64,000 bases of DNA from NCBI RefSeq assembly GCF_001545155.1, contig NZ_CP014226.1:3057918-3121917 (forward strand). The letters are read 5' to 3'. Under the pieces are notes generated by a model that made no database searches, had not been told where the DNA came from, and saw only the letters and a program-made list of their open reading frames with translations. The position numbers and the translations under genes were made by a program. This document shows, piece by piece, positions 17,366 through 24,579 of this stretch (position 1 is the first letter of the stretch; every line of letters starts with the position of its first letter). Source of the DNA: Halomonas chromatireducens (GTDB lineage: Bacteria > Pseudomonadota > Gammaproteobacteria > Pseudomonadales > Halomonadaceae).

Positions 17366-17393
17366 GCCGGCAGGGCCCTGCGACCCTGCCGGC
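17366..17393. terminator. GC-rich hairpin after the HbpS-like gene
   Basis: Arms GCCGGCAGGG (17366-17375) and CCCTGCCGGC (17384-17393) form a perfect 10-base stem. No U-tract follows. Probably an intra-operon processing or attenuation hairpin before the reductase gene, comparable to that at 15305-15334. Confidence 0.5.
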
Positions 17394-17474
17394 GCATGAT
17401 AACGACAAGCCAGGTGCCGACACCCCCAAAACACAAGGGCATGCCAATGCCAGGGTGTGCGCCAGGAGGCAGCT

Positions 17475-18491
17475 ATGACATACCGAATCACTCTTGCCGA
17501 CACCGCTGAGACCTTCGACGTCCAGCCGGGCGAGCCGCTGCTCGATGCGGCCGAGCGGGCAGGTTTCCCCCTCGTGCATGACTGCCGTTTCGGTGGCTGC
17601 GGCGCCTGCCGTATCAAGCTGCTGGAGGGCCAGGTGGCCTACGAGGAGATGCCCATGGGGCTCTCCGAGGAAGAGGAGCAGGAAGGCTACGCCCTGGCCT
17701 GCCAAGCGGTCGCCCAGAGCGACCTGACCATCAGCGCAGACGTGTTTCCGGCGGGCTATATTCCCCCCGACTACCATGAAGCCACCATCGTCAGCCTGGA
17801 GAAGCTCAGCCACGATGTGACCCATCTGGTGCTCAGCATCCCCTCCGCCAGCGAGGTGCGCTTCCTGCCGGGCCAGTACCTCAACATCATGCTGGACGAC
17901 GGCACGCCGCGCAGCTTCTCGATGGCCTCTCCGCCTCGCAGCGACCTTTTTGATTTCCATATCCGCCGGGTACCGGGCGGCTATTTCACCGAGCGCCTCA
18001 ACACGCACTACCAGCCCGGCGACACCCTGGACGTCGAGCTGCCACTCGGCGCCTTCCGACACGACGCGGAAAGCACCAACCGCCTGCTGATGGTCGCCGG
18101 CGGCACCGGCCTGGCACCGGTCAAGAGCATCATCGAATCGCTGAAGGATGAGCCCCACGCGCCGCACATCACGCTCTACTGGGGCGTACGCCGCGCTGAG
18201 GATCTCTATCTCGACGAGCTGCTCCAGCACTGGGCCAGAACACTGCCCCATTTCCACTATATCCCGGTGCTCTCCGACGCCGACCCCGAGTGGGAGGGAC
18301 GACGCGGCTTTGTCCACGAGGCCGTGTGCCAGGACCACCCCGACCTCAGCGAGTTCGATGCCTACCTCTGCGGCCCGCCACCGATGATCGCCGCCGCGAA
18401 GTCCAACTTCGCTGAGCGAGGGCTGAGCGTGGAGAGGATCTTCTCCGACAGCTTCAACTTCACTCATGAACTCAACGACAGCGTGGCATGA
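17475..18491 (+). CDS. Ferredoxin-FAD-NAD(P)H oxidoreductase (DmpP/phenol hydroxylase P5 type)
   Basis: 338 residues from MTYRITLADT, with AGGAGGCAGCT as ribosome-binding site. N-terminal plant-type 2Fe-2S domain with Cys37, Cys42, Cys45 and Cys76 (DCRFGGCGAC...ACQA), then the FAD domain (RSFSMAS) and the NAD(P) domain (GGTGLAPVKS, CGPPPMI). This is the usual electron-transfer subunit of oxygenases. Its place after the diiron enzyme, ALDH and HbpS genes, and before a free ferredoxin, points to NAD(P)H-driven reduction of that enzyme. Confidence 0.93.
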   Translation: MTYRITLADTAETFDVQPGEPLLDAAERAGFPLVHDCRFGGCGACRIKLLEGQVAYEEMPMGLSEEEEQEGYALACQAVAQSDLTISADVFPAGYIPPDYHEATIVSLEKLSHDVTHLVLSIPSASEVRFLPGQYLNIMLDDGTPRSFSMASPPRSDLFDFHIRRVPGGYFTERLNTHYQPGDTLDVELPLGAFRHDAESTNRLLMVAGGTGLAPVKSIIESLKDEPHAPHITLYWGVRRAEDLYLDELLQHWARTLPHFHYIPVLSDADPEWEGRRGFVHEAVCQDHPDLSEFDAYLCGPPPMIAAAKSNFAERGLSVERIFSDSFNFTHELNDSVA

Positions 18492-18521
18492 CGCCCCACC
18501 GGCCATAGAGAGGTTGCCACC

Positions 18522-18860
18522 ATGCTAGACATCACCTTCATCACCAACGACAACAAGACCATCTCCGCCCCGGAGGACTCCAATCTGCTGCGCGTCTCGC
18601 TGCGCGAGAAGGGAGGCATTCCCTTCAAGTGCGGCGGCGGCCTCTGCGGTACCTGCAAGTGCCTTATCGAGGAGGGCATCGAAAACACCGATGCCGTGAA
18701 GAAGAAGGAGGAGAAGCTGCTGAGCCCTGAAGAGATCAGCCAAGGCTATCGCATGGCCTGCCAGACCTTCCTCACCGGCAGCGTGAAGGTCTCCTGGGAT
18801 GAGAGCAAGCCGGCAAAGCCCATCAAGGCCGGCCAGATCAAGCCCAAGACGGAAGCCTGA
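18522..18860 (+). CDS. 2Fe-2S ferredoxin (paralogue 1)
   Basis: 112 residues. The cluster ligands are in FKCGGGLCGTCKCLIEEG near residues 33-50 (Cys-x4-Cys-x2-Cys) and the distal Cys in MACQTF near residue 86. An extra cysteine directly after the third ligand (CKC) is shared with the ferredoxin at 26266, which suggests a common origin. It lies 30 bases after the reductase gene and probably shuttles electrons from it to the diiron enzyme. Confidence 0.92.
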   Translation: MLDITFITNDNKTISAPEDSNLLRVSLREKGGIPFKCGGGLCGTCKCLIEEGIENTDAVKKKEEKLLSPEEISQGYRMACQTFLTGSVKVSWDESKPAKPIKAGQIKPKTEA

Positions 18861-18951
18861 AGCAGGCCCTCTTTCCCCGACCGGCTCGCAGCGTCCGGCT
18901 TGCGCCGACAGCAGGGTAGCGGCTGGTCCAGTACAACAATTGCGAGGTCAT

Positions 18952-19752
18952 ATGATACGTGTTGGACTCATCGGTTATGGCACGGCAGGCAGGGATGTCG
19001 CCGAAGCCATCCTCGGCGGTCAGGCGGGCAACACCCGGCTGGCCGCCGTCCTGGTACGCGACACCGCCAAGTATGCCAATACCCTGGAGGGCGGCCTGAT
19101 CACCGACAGCGAAGAGGCCTTCTTCGCCTGCCATCCCGATGTGGTGGTCGAAACTGCTGGTCATGAAGCCGTGATCCGCTACGCCGAGACATCGCTCTGC
19201 CATGGCTGCGACTTCATGGTGGTGTCGGTCGGTGCCTTCTGCGATCAGGCCCTGCATGACCGGGTCATGGACAGCGCCAGCCGGCATGGCAGACGGGTGC
19301 TGGTCCCCTCCGCCGCTATCGCCGGCCTCGACCGCATCGCCGCAGCCGCCCAGGGCCCGCTCGACAGCGTGACACTCACCACCCGCAAGCCGGTTAAGGC
19401 CTGGCGCGGCACGTTTGCTGAAGAGGTGGTGGATCTCGATACGGTCGAGAAGCCCACCGTGATTTTCGAAGGCAATGCGCGGGAGTCATCGCGGGTCTTC
19501 CCCGAGAGCGTCAACGTCTCGGCGGCCCTGAGCCTGGCAGGCGTAGGCTTCGAGGCGACCCGGGTACGGGTGCTGGTCGACCCCACCATCGACAAGAACG
19601 TCCACGAGGTCTCGGCCAAGGGGCTATTCGGCGAAGTCCGCATTGAGGTGCAGAATACCCCGTCCCCGAACAACCCCAAGACCGGGTATATCGTCGCCAT
19701 GAGTGTGGCACGCGCATTGAAGAATCTCTCTTCTCCTCTCGTCATCGGCTAG
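18952..19752 (+). CDS. Aspartate dehydrogenase family protein (NadX-like)
   Basis: 266 residues from MIRVGLIGYG. N-terminal Rossmann fold with GLIGYGTAGRDVAEAI, the family segment VVSVGAF near residue 92, the catalytic histidine in TIDKNVHEV near residue 219, and NPKTGYIVAMSVARAL at the C-terminus. Family members interconvert L-aspartate with iminoaspartate/oxaloacetate using NAD(P). No nadA or nadC is nearby, so catabolic or cluster-specific use is more likely than NAD synthesis; a related amino acid could be the true substrate. Confidence 0.88.
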   Translation: MIRVGLIGYGTAGRDVAEAILGGQAGNTRLAAVLVRDTAKYANTLEGGLITDSEEAFFACHPDVVVETAGHEAVIRYAETSLCHGCDFMVVSVGAFCDQALHDRVMDSASRHGRRVLVPSAAIAGLDRIAAAAQGPLDSVTLTTRKPVKAWRGTFAEEVVDLDTVEKPTVIFEGNARESSRVFPESVNVSAALSLAGVGFEATRVRVLVDPTIDKNVHEVSAKGLFGEVRIEVQNTPSPNNPKTGYIVAMSVARALKNLSSPLVIG

Positions 19753-19826
19753 AGGCTACGGGCACGGTAAACCTTGCGATGCCGGCCCGGAATACGTGGG
19801 AATTCACCTACCAAGGAGTTTTAGAG

Positions 19827-20126
19827 ATGAGCAAAGCCTATTGGGTCTCTTGCTATCGTGAAATATCCGATCCAAAGAAGTATGCCAGCTATATACAGCT
19901 GGCAATCCCGGCCATCGCCGCTGGCGGCGGCGTCTTCCTGGCCAGGGATGTGGCGGCGTATGCCTATGAGGACGGCCAACAGGACCGCACCATCATCATC
20001 GAGTTTCCCGATTTGGAGAGTGCCCGTGCGACGCATGATGGTGAGGCTTACGCTGCAGCGCTGGAAGCCCTCGGCGATGGCGCGGTCAGGGATATTCGGC
20101 TTGTCGGAGGCGTCTCTCAAGCCTGA
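19827..20126 (+). CDS. DUF1330 family protein
   Basis: 99 residues, start MSKAYWVSCYREI with AAGGAG upstream. It is a small ferredoxin-fold (dimeric alpha/beta barrel) protein with AYWVSCY, a YASYIQLAIPAIAAGGGVFL segment and the conserved IIIEFPDLESARA. The DUF1330 family is uncharacterised; it is often found near catabolic enzymes. Its 3' end overlaps that of the convergent GntR gene by 10 bases. Confidence 0.85.
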   Translation: MSKAYWVSCYREISDPKKYASYIQLAIPAIAAGGGVFLARDVAAYAYEDGQQDRTIIIEFPDLESARATHDGEAYAAALEALGDGAVRDIRLVGGVSQA

Positions 20127-20776
20127 GAGCGGCTCATATAGGCCTGGCGGGACTTTTCGAGGTGGATGCGGGTAAAATTCTCGGCCAAGTCTGCTTCTCC
20201 ACTGCGGATCGCGCTCAACACGTCCTGGTGCTCACGCAGGGCCGCCTTGGTGCGGCCGGGCAAGGCGCTGCTGAGATTTGAGAAGGCACGCACGTAATCC
20301 TTGAGGTCGACCAGCATCTCGTGAAGCTTGGGATTGCCGGAGGCCCGCCCAATCAGCTCGTTGTACTTGACGTTGAGCTCGACCTCGTCGCCACCCCCGT
20401 TGTTCAACGCCTCCTCCATCTCGGCCATGAGCTGGTCGATTTCAGCGATGATCCCGTCGCTGACCTTCTGTGCCGCCAGCCGGGCGGCCAGCGACTCGAG
20501 CGAAGCCAGGATCATGAAGACTTCCAGGATCTCGGCCTGGGTGATCTCGTTGACCACAACTCCCTTGCGCGGCACCGTTCGCACGAAACGCTGGGTCTCG
20601 AGTCGAAACAGCGCCTCGCGGATGGGGGTACGACTGATATTGAGTTTCTCGGCCAATACCCGCTCGACCAACCGATCGCCCGCCTTGTATTCCCCACGCA
20701 GTATCGCGTCCTTGAGGTAGACATACACCTTGTCGCGGATCGGGGAGAGGTCTTCCTGAGTCCAGGTCTCTGCCAT
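20117..20776 (-). CDS. GntR-family regulator with FCD domain (paralogue 2)
   Basis: 219 residues. Winged helix with YKAGDRLVERVLAEKLNISR and SRTPIREALFRLE (residues 31-62), then an FCD domain (ILASLESLAARLAAQ). It differs more from the other two GntR proteins in the window (TPIREAL against SPLREAL). It sits between the diiron enzyme operon and the creatininase operon and is a candidate to bind the GGTATACC sites. About 186 bases upstream separate it from the gene at 20963, with a terminator at 20912. Confidence 0.92.
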   Translation of the reverse strand: MAETWTQEDLSPIRDKVYVYLKDAILRGEYKAGDRLVERVLAEKLNISRTPIREALFRLETQRFVRTVPRKGVVVNEITQAEILEVFMILASLESLAARLAAQKVSDGIIAEIDQLMAEMEEALNNGGGDEVELNVKYNELIGRASGNPKLHEMLVDLKDYVRAFSNLSSALPGRTKAALREHQDVLSAIRSGEADLAENFTRIHLEKSRQAYMSRSQA

Positions 20777-20911
20777 GGGGACTTACCTTCGAGTGGCCAA
20801 AAAAAACGAGAAATAATCAGATGTAACAGGGTACCACAGCGGAACTTTCCTGGCATACGAAGCACCTTGAGGGTGCAGTCCCGCATCCCTGTCTCTATCG
20901 ATGCAACGAAA

Positions 20912-20936
20912 AGCCCCCTGGGGAAACCAAGGGGCT
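20912..20936 (-). terminator. Intrinsic terminator of the creatininase operon
   Basis: Stem AGCCCC/GGGGCT with inner TGG/CCA pairs, loop GGAAA. On the minus strand it is followed by TTTTCG, so it terminates the minus-strand genes at 20963 and 21342. Confidence 0.75.
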
Positions 20937-20962
20937 GAATCGTAGTAGATGCGTCCGGAAGG

Positions 20963-21274
20963 CTAGGACGTCGTCGCGGCAACCTTTTCGAGGCGCGTAT
21001 CGATGGTGCCGAAGGTGACCAGTTGCTTCAGCTCCTGGCGGGCCTCTTCGACGGTCGCAAACTTCTCGAAGAACTTGATCGGCACACTATTGGTCTGCCC
21101 GTTATCGCCACACTCTACGATGCTGACACGACTGCCATCGGCAGCGACTTCGGCAATGGTGAAGTCGGCTTTTTTCTTGCCGTAGAAGTAGTAGGCATAG
21201 GTCTCGACCGGAGAGATGCCGTTGTCCGGCCTGGCATCGTATTCGTCGGATTTGCTTGTCAGGATGATGTACAT
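20963..21274 (-). CDS. Conserved hypothetical small protein
   Basis: 103 residues from MYIILTSKSDEYDARPDN, a start preceded by AGGGCACTGAC. The sequence is alpha/beta with YAYYFYGKKKADFTIAEV and a C-terminal FGTIDTRLEKV; no signal peptide, membrane segment or cysteine cluster. I do not recognise a characterised family. It lies 67 bases after the creatininase-family gene on the same strand and before an intrinsic terminator, so it is probably co-transcribed with that hydrolase. Confidence 0.7.
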   Translation of the reverse strand: MYIILTSKSDEYDARPDNGISPVETYAYYFYGKKKADFTIAEVAADGSRVSIVECGDNGQTNSVPIKFFEKFATVEEARQELKQLVTFGTIDTRLEKVAATTS

Positions 21275-21341
21275 GTCAGTGCCCTCTTTCATCATTGTAA
21301 TGGCATGCCGCTGGATAGTGTGATCAGGCCGACAGGCGGCC

Positions 21342-22130
21342 TCAGGCGATTTCCGGCGTCGGTGGCGCCGTTTCTACCGGGCCGGCCAGCAGTTCCCGAA
21401 CTGCCGCCGTCAAGCCCTCCAGCGCCTCCTCGACGATCGCCTGGCCGATCTCGTAGCTGGCCTGGGTGGCATCCCCTATACAGCCGTTTCGCGTCATCTC
21501 CTCGTAACGGTAGAAACCCTGGATGGGATTGCCAGGCCGCAGCGCCTCCCAGCGCCCGCCAGATACAATGTCTCCCTTCTCCAGCCTCTCGGGGCGGACC
21601 AGGTGAGGCGCCAGGTAAAACGCCTCCGACACTTCTCGCTCACAGCTATGACCATAGAGCGTTGAGTGAATGTGCTCCTTCATCGCTTTCTTGGCCGCTG
21701 CGGTGGTCTTGGCGTAGTAGCACGCCACACCGAGCTCCTGGGTAAGGCTGGTGCAGGCCAGACCAAGGGTCGACTGATTGCCGCCATGGCCGTTGAGGAA
21801 CAGGACCCGGGTGATACCGTGCCGTTTCAGCGATTCCACCATGTCCCGCAAGAGTGCCAGCAGGGTTTCGGGCCGCAGGCTGATAGTTCCCGGGAAATTC
21901 ATGTGATGCGGTGACACCCCCATGTTGACGGTGGGGGTCACCAATACCTCGGGGTGAAGTGCCGTGGCGAGTCGCTTGGCCATTTCGGTGGCCAGCACCG
22001 CATCGCAGCTTTCATTCATGTGCGGGCCATGCTGCTCATGGGCACCCACAGGAATGATGGCCATGCGTGCGGTCTTCAGGGCATCCTCGACCTCTGGCCA
22101 GGTCATTTCGGTTAGTACAAAACCGTTCAT
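21342..22130 (-). CDS. Creatininase-family amidohydrolase
   Basis: 262 residues from MNGFVLTEMTWPEVE (GGAG upstream). Metal ligands and motifs of the creatininase fold: IIPVGAHEQHGPHM near residues 25-38, the aspartate in SCDAVLA, HHMNFPGTISL, LFLNGHGGNQS near 118-128 and the glutamate in CEREVSEAF. Relatives hydrolyse creatinine, N-formyl amides or other cyclic amides, or process pathway intermediates. The substrate is not evident. A GGTATACC operator lies 94 bases upstream. Confidence 0.9.
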   Translation of the reverse strand: MNGFVLTEMTWPEVEDALKTARMAIIPVGAHEQHGPHMNESCDAVLATEMAKRLATALHPEVLVTPTVNMGVSPHHMNFPGTISLRPETLLALLRDMVESLKRHGITRVLFLNGHGGNQSTLGLACTSLTQELGVACYYAKTTAAAKKAMKEHIHSTLYGHSCEREVSEAFYLAPHLVRPERLEKGDIVSGGRWEALRPGNPIQGFYRYEEMTRNGCIGDATQASYEIGQAIVEEALEGLTAAVRELLAGPVETAPPTPEIA

Positions 22131-22452
22131 TCGGTTCTCCTTTCGGGCCCCGCCCTGCTGTCGGCTATCTCGCAACCGGCGCTACGCGACAAAGCCCAGT
22201 GTCGTCAGAGCCTTCTGGCATTTGGTATACCGTATGCCTGAAACTAACGCACTTGATGCCGCCCTGTAAAGTCCCGGAGGTCGCTCAATGCAATCTGCTC
22301 CTGGCATGCCCAGGAACGCCTGAACGATTCACGCGCTTACCCCGCGGCACCGACGCGCCCAGGGTCGATCGCACCGTCTCCGGGCGCTGCGCGGAAAGCC
22401 GGCGATACTGGCCGCATCCGGACAACTTCCTGAGCGGCATAGGCCCACTTAA
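22131..22452. other. Intergenic region with GGTATACC operator site 3
   Basis: These 322 bases hold no supported gene. GGTATACC at 22224-22231 is the centre of a longer imperfect palindrome with outer arms GGCAT and ATGCC, upstream of the creatininase-family gene. A small hairpin TCCTGG/CCAGGA lies near 22300-22316. Confidence 0.55.
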
Positions 22453-23106
22453 CTAACAGCTGCGCTGCGCCACCTGACTGGAGAGAGTGATGTGTTCCTC
22501 GATCAATGCGCGAGCCCCCTTCGCATCACGGGCCAGAGCCAGCGCCACAAGCTCGCCGTGTTGGGCATCGAGCCGCTGCCTGAGCTCCGGAGCACTGGGC
22601 GCGACTCGACGATATCGATCGAACTGGTCGTGCAACTGGCTGATGAAGCGCAGCAGCCAGACGGAGCCGCAGGGCGCCACCAGGGCGTTGTGGAACCGGG
22701 TGTGCAGCTGTTCCCACTCTCGCAATGGGGTCGAGGACCCGGCACGGGTCAGACGATGATTGGCCGCCAGCAACTGGGATTCCCACTCCTCGTCGCCATT
22801 GGCGATGGCACGCTCGATCGCCATTCCCTCCATCTGTCGTCGCATCTCGGCAATGTCGTCGAGCTCGCTTCGGGTCAGCTCAAGCACCCGAAAACCACGC
22901 TGGTTCTCCTGCCGTAGCAGGCCATAGGCCGCCAGCCGATTGAGTGCTTCACGCAGCGGGCTCAGCCCCACCTGATAGGTTTCCTTGAGCGAGCTAATTG
23001 ACAACCTCTCACCGGCGCCGAATCGCCCGCTCAACAGGTCCTGGCGCAGGACCTCGAAAATCCGACTCGATGCCGTAGCCCCCGGTTGCTTTGCATTATG
23101 TGTCAT
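22453..23106 (-). CDS. GntR-family regulator with FCD domain (paralogue 3)
   Basis: 217 residues, close paralogue of the regulator at 7430: both share VGLSPLREALNRLAAYGLL and LDDIAEMRR and end in similar helices. Winged helix at residues 12-75, FCD domain beyond. It is divergent from the second chrA pair, repeating the gntR/chrA/chrA arrangement of 7430-9356. A GGTATACC palindrome and an additional palindrome lie within 40 bases upstream of its start, consistent with autoregulation. Confidence 0.92.
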   Translation of the reverse strand: MTHNAKQPGATASSRIFEVLRQDLLSGRFGAGERLSISSLKETYQVGLSPLREALNRLAAYGLLRQENQRGFRVLELTRSELDDIAEMRRQMEGMAIERAIANGDEEWESQLLAANHRLTRAGSSTPLREWEQLHTRFHNALVAPCGSVWLLRFISQLHDQFDRYRRVAPSAPELRQRLDAQHGELVALALARDAKGARALIEEHITLSSQVAQRSC

Positions 23107-23115
23107 GGCGTGCTT

Positions 23116-23199
23116 CCAAAATTATTTTGGGATTTGGTATACCGAAGTCTTGACGACTCTCTTTTATGCATCATATTCTAGGTTAAATAATCGATTATT
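23116..23199. promoter_or_regulatory. Divergent control region gntR-3/chrA-2 with three palindromes
   Basis: Three symmetrical elements are visible: CCAAAATTATTTTGG (23116-23130), GGTATACC (23136-23143, site 4) and AATAATCGATTATT (23186-23199). The last has a counterpart at 8170-8183 in the first module; the second is the motif repeated through the accessory region. The segment is AT-rich, as expected for divergent promoters. Confidence 0.6.
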
Positions 23200-23284
23200 A
23201 CCAGGAAAACACACGGCCTTGTTCCAGTATGATGATGATTTCAATGATTTTATCCCATAGCAGCCCAGCAAGGACGACCGTCCC

Positions 23285-23857
23285 ATGAGTGCATCGATAC
23301 AGGGCAGAATCTTTTTTTCCTTCCTCCGGATCGGCCTTCTGGGCTTTGGTGGAGGCCCTTCCATGATCCCTTTGGTACACCAGGAAGTGGTCAAGCGCCA
23401 TGGCTGGCTGGAAGACGAAGAGTTTGCTGACATCCTGGCCATCGCCAATACCCTGCCCGGCCCCATCGCCACCAAGATGCCGGGCTACATCGGCTATCGC
23501 ATCGGCGGCCTGGCCGGCTGCATCAATGCTGTCCTTGCGGTGATCCTGCCAATGATCGTGGCCATGATACTCATGCTGGGGCTGTTCAGCCGATACCGCG
23601 ACGTAAGCTGGATCCATGGCATGGGACAGGGCGTAGTGCCGGTCGTCATGGTGATGATGGCCCAGCTCGCCTGGGATTTTCTGCACAAGTCCCGCCTGGT
23701 TCTCGGCTGGACGGTAAGCCTGGCTATGGCAGTCATCGCCGGCGGTCTCATTTATTGGGTCGGCATCCATCCGGGCTGGGTCATCGGCGCCATTCTCGTT
23801 ACGGCACTGCTGCAGCCAATCTCGAAAGCGAAGGCAGCAGAGGGAACGGCGCCATGA
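23285..23857 (+). CDS. chrA: CHR-family short subunit, module 2 first gene
   Basis: 190 residues with GFGGGPSMIPLVHQEVVKRHGWL and NTLPGPIATKMPGYIGYRIGG, and six membrane spans. It closely matches the protein at 8254 (for example VVKRHGWL, GQ-VVPVVMVMM and IHPGWVIG-IL). The stop overlaps the start of the second subunit (ATGA). Substrate unproven; see the finding on duplicated modules. Confidence 0.88.
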   Translation: MSASIQGRIFFSFLRIGLLGFGGGPSMIPLVHQEVVKRHGWLEDEEFADILAIANTLPGPIATKMPGYIGYRIGGLAGCINAVLAVILPMIVAMILMLGLFSRYRDVSWIHGMGQGVVPVVMVMMAQLAWDFLHKSRLVLGWTVSLAMAVIAGGLIYWVGIHPGWVIGAILVTALLQPISKAKAAEGTAP

Positions 23858-24384
23858 TTCATTTCGAGCTGTTTCTCGCCTTCTTCATTCCCAACATCAT
23901 CGGCTACGGCGGTGGTCCGGCCATCATTCCGCTGATCGAGGCAGAAGTGGTCGGCCGTTACGGCTGGATGAGCGGCCAGGAGTTCGCTGAGATCCTGGCT
24001 CTGGGCAATGCCCTGCCCAGCCCCATCGCCACCAAGATGGCCGGTTACGTGGGCTATGAGGTCGCCGGCCTTGGTGGCGCCCTCATAGCTGTGTTCGCCA
24101 CGGTCGTACCCTCGCTGCTGCTGATGCTGGGCGCACTGGGCCTGCTTTATCGCCACCGCGAATCGCCGCGCGTGAAGCGCATGAGCCAGTGGGTCCGCCC
24201 CGTCATCGCCATGATGATGGCGTGGCTTGTGGCCAGTTTCTTCATGGAAGGCGTCAATGGGGCCGGCTTGGCCCACACGCTACTGATCGCAGCGGCGGCG
24301 GCTATCGCCCTGCTTCGCTTCAGCACCCACCCCGCAATCGTGGTATTGGGCGCACTGCTCTATGGCGCCGTGATGCTGGGCTAA
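23854..24384 (+). CDS. chrA: CHR-family short subunit, module 2 second gene
   Basis: 176 residues from MIHFELFLAFF. It shares FFIPNIIGYGGGPAIIPL and RMSQWVRPVIAMMMAWL with the protein at 8823, showing that the whole two-gene unit was duplicated. Start chosen at the ATGA overlap with the upstream gene. Downstream, 24385-24579 (195 bases) contains no recognised gene. Confidence 0.88.
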   Translation: MIHFELFLAFFIPNIIGYGGGPAIIPLIEAEVVGRYGWMSGQEFAEILALGNALPSPIATKMAGYVGYEVAGLGGALIAVFATVVPSLLLMLGALGLLYRHRESPRVKRMSQWVRPVIAMMMAWLVASFFMEGVNGAGLAHTLLIAAAAAIALLRFSTHPAIVVLGALLYGAVMLG

Positions 24385-24579
24385 CCCACAGGCAGCCTCA
24401 CAAAAGGCTGGCCATTGACCAGACTGGAGATTACCCATGCAGCCAACGTCTTTCTGAATCCCAGGCGCATAGACGCGCCGGTGCCCTTCGCCTGAACCTG
24501 GCGAAACGGCACGGCAACAAGGCAACGAGCGATAAAAACAACGCCTATCCAACCTGACAAACACAATCCAAGGTGCAAT

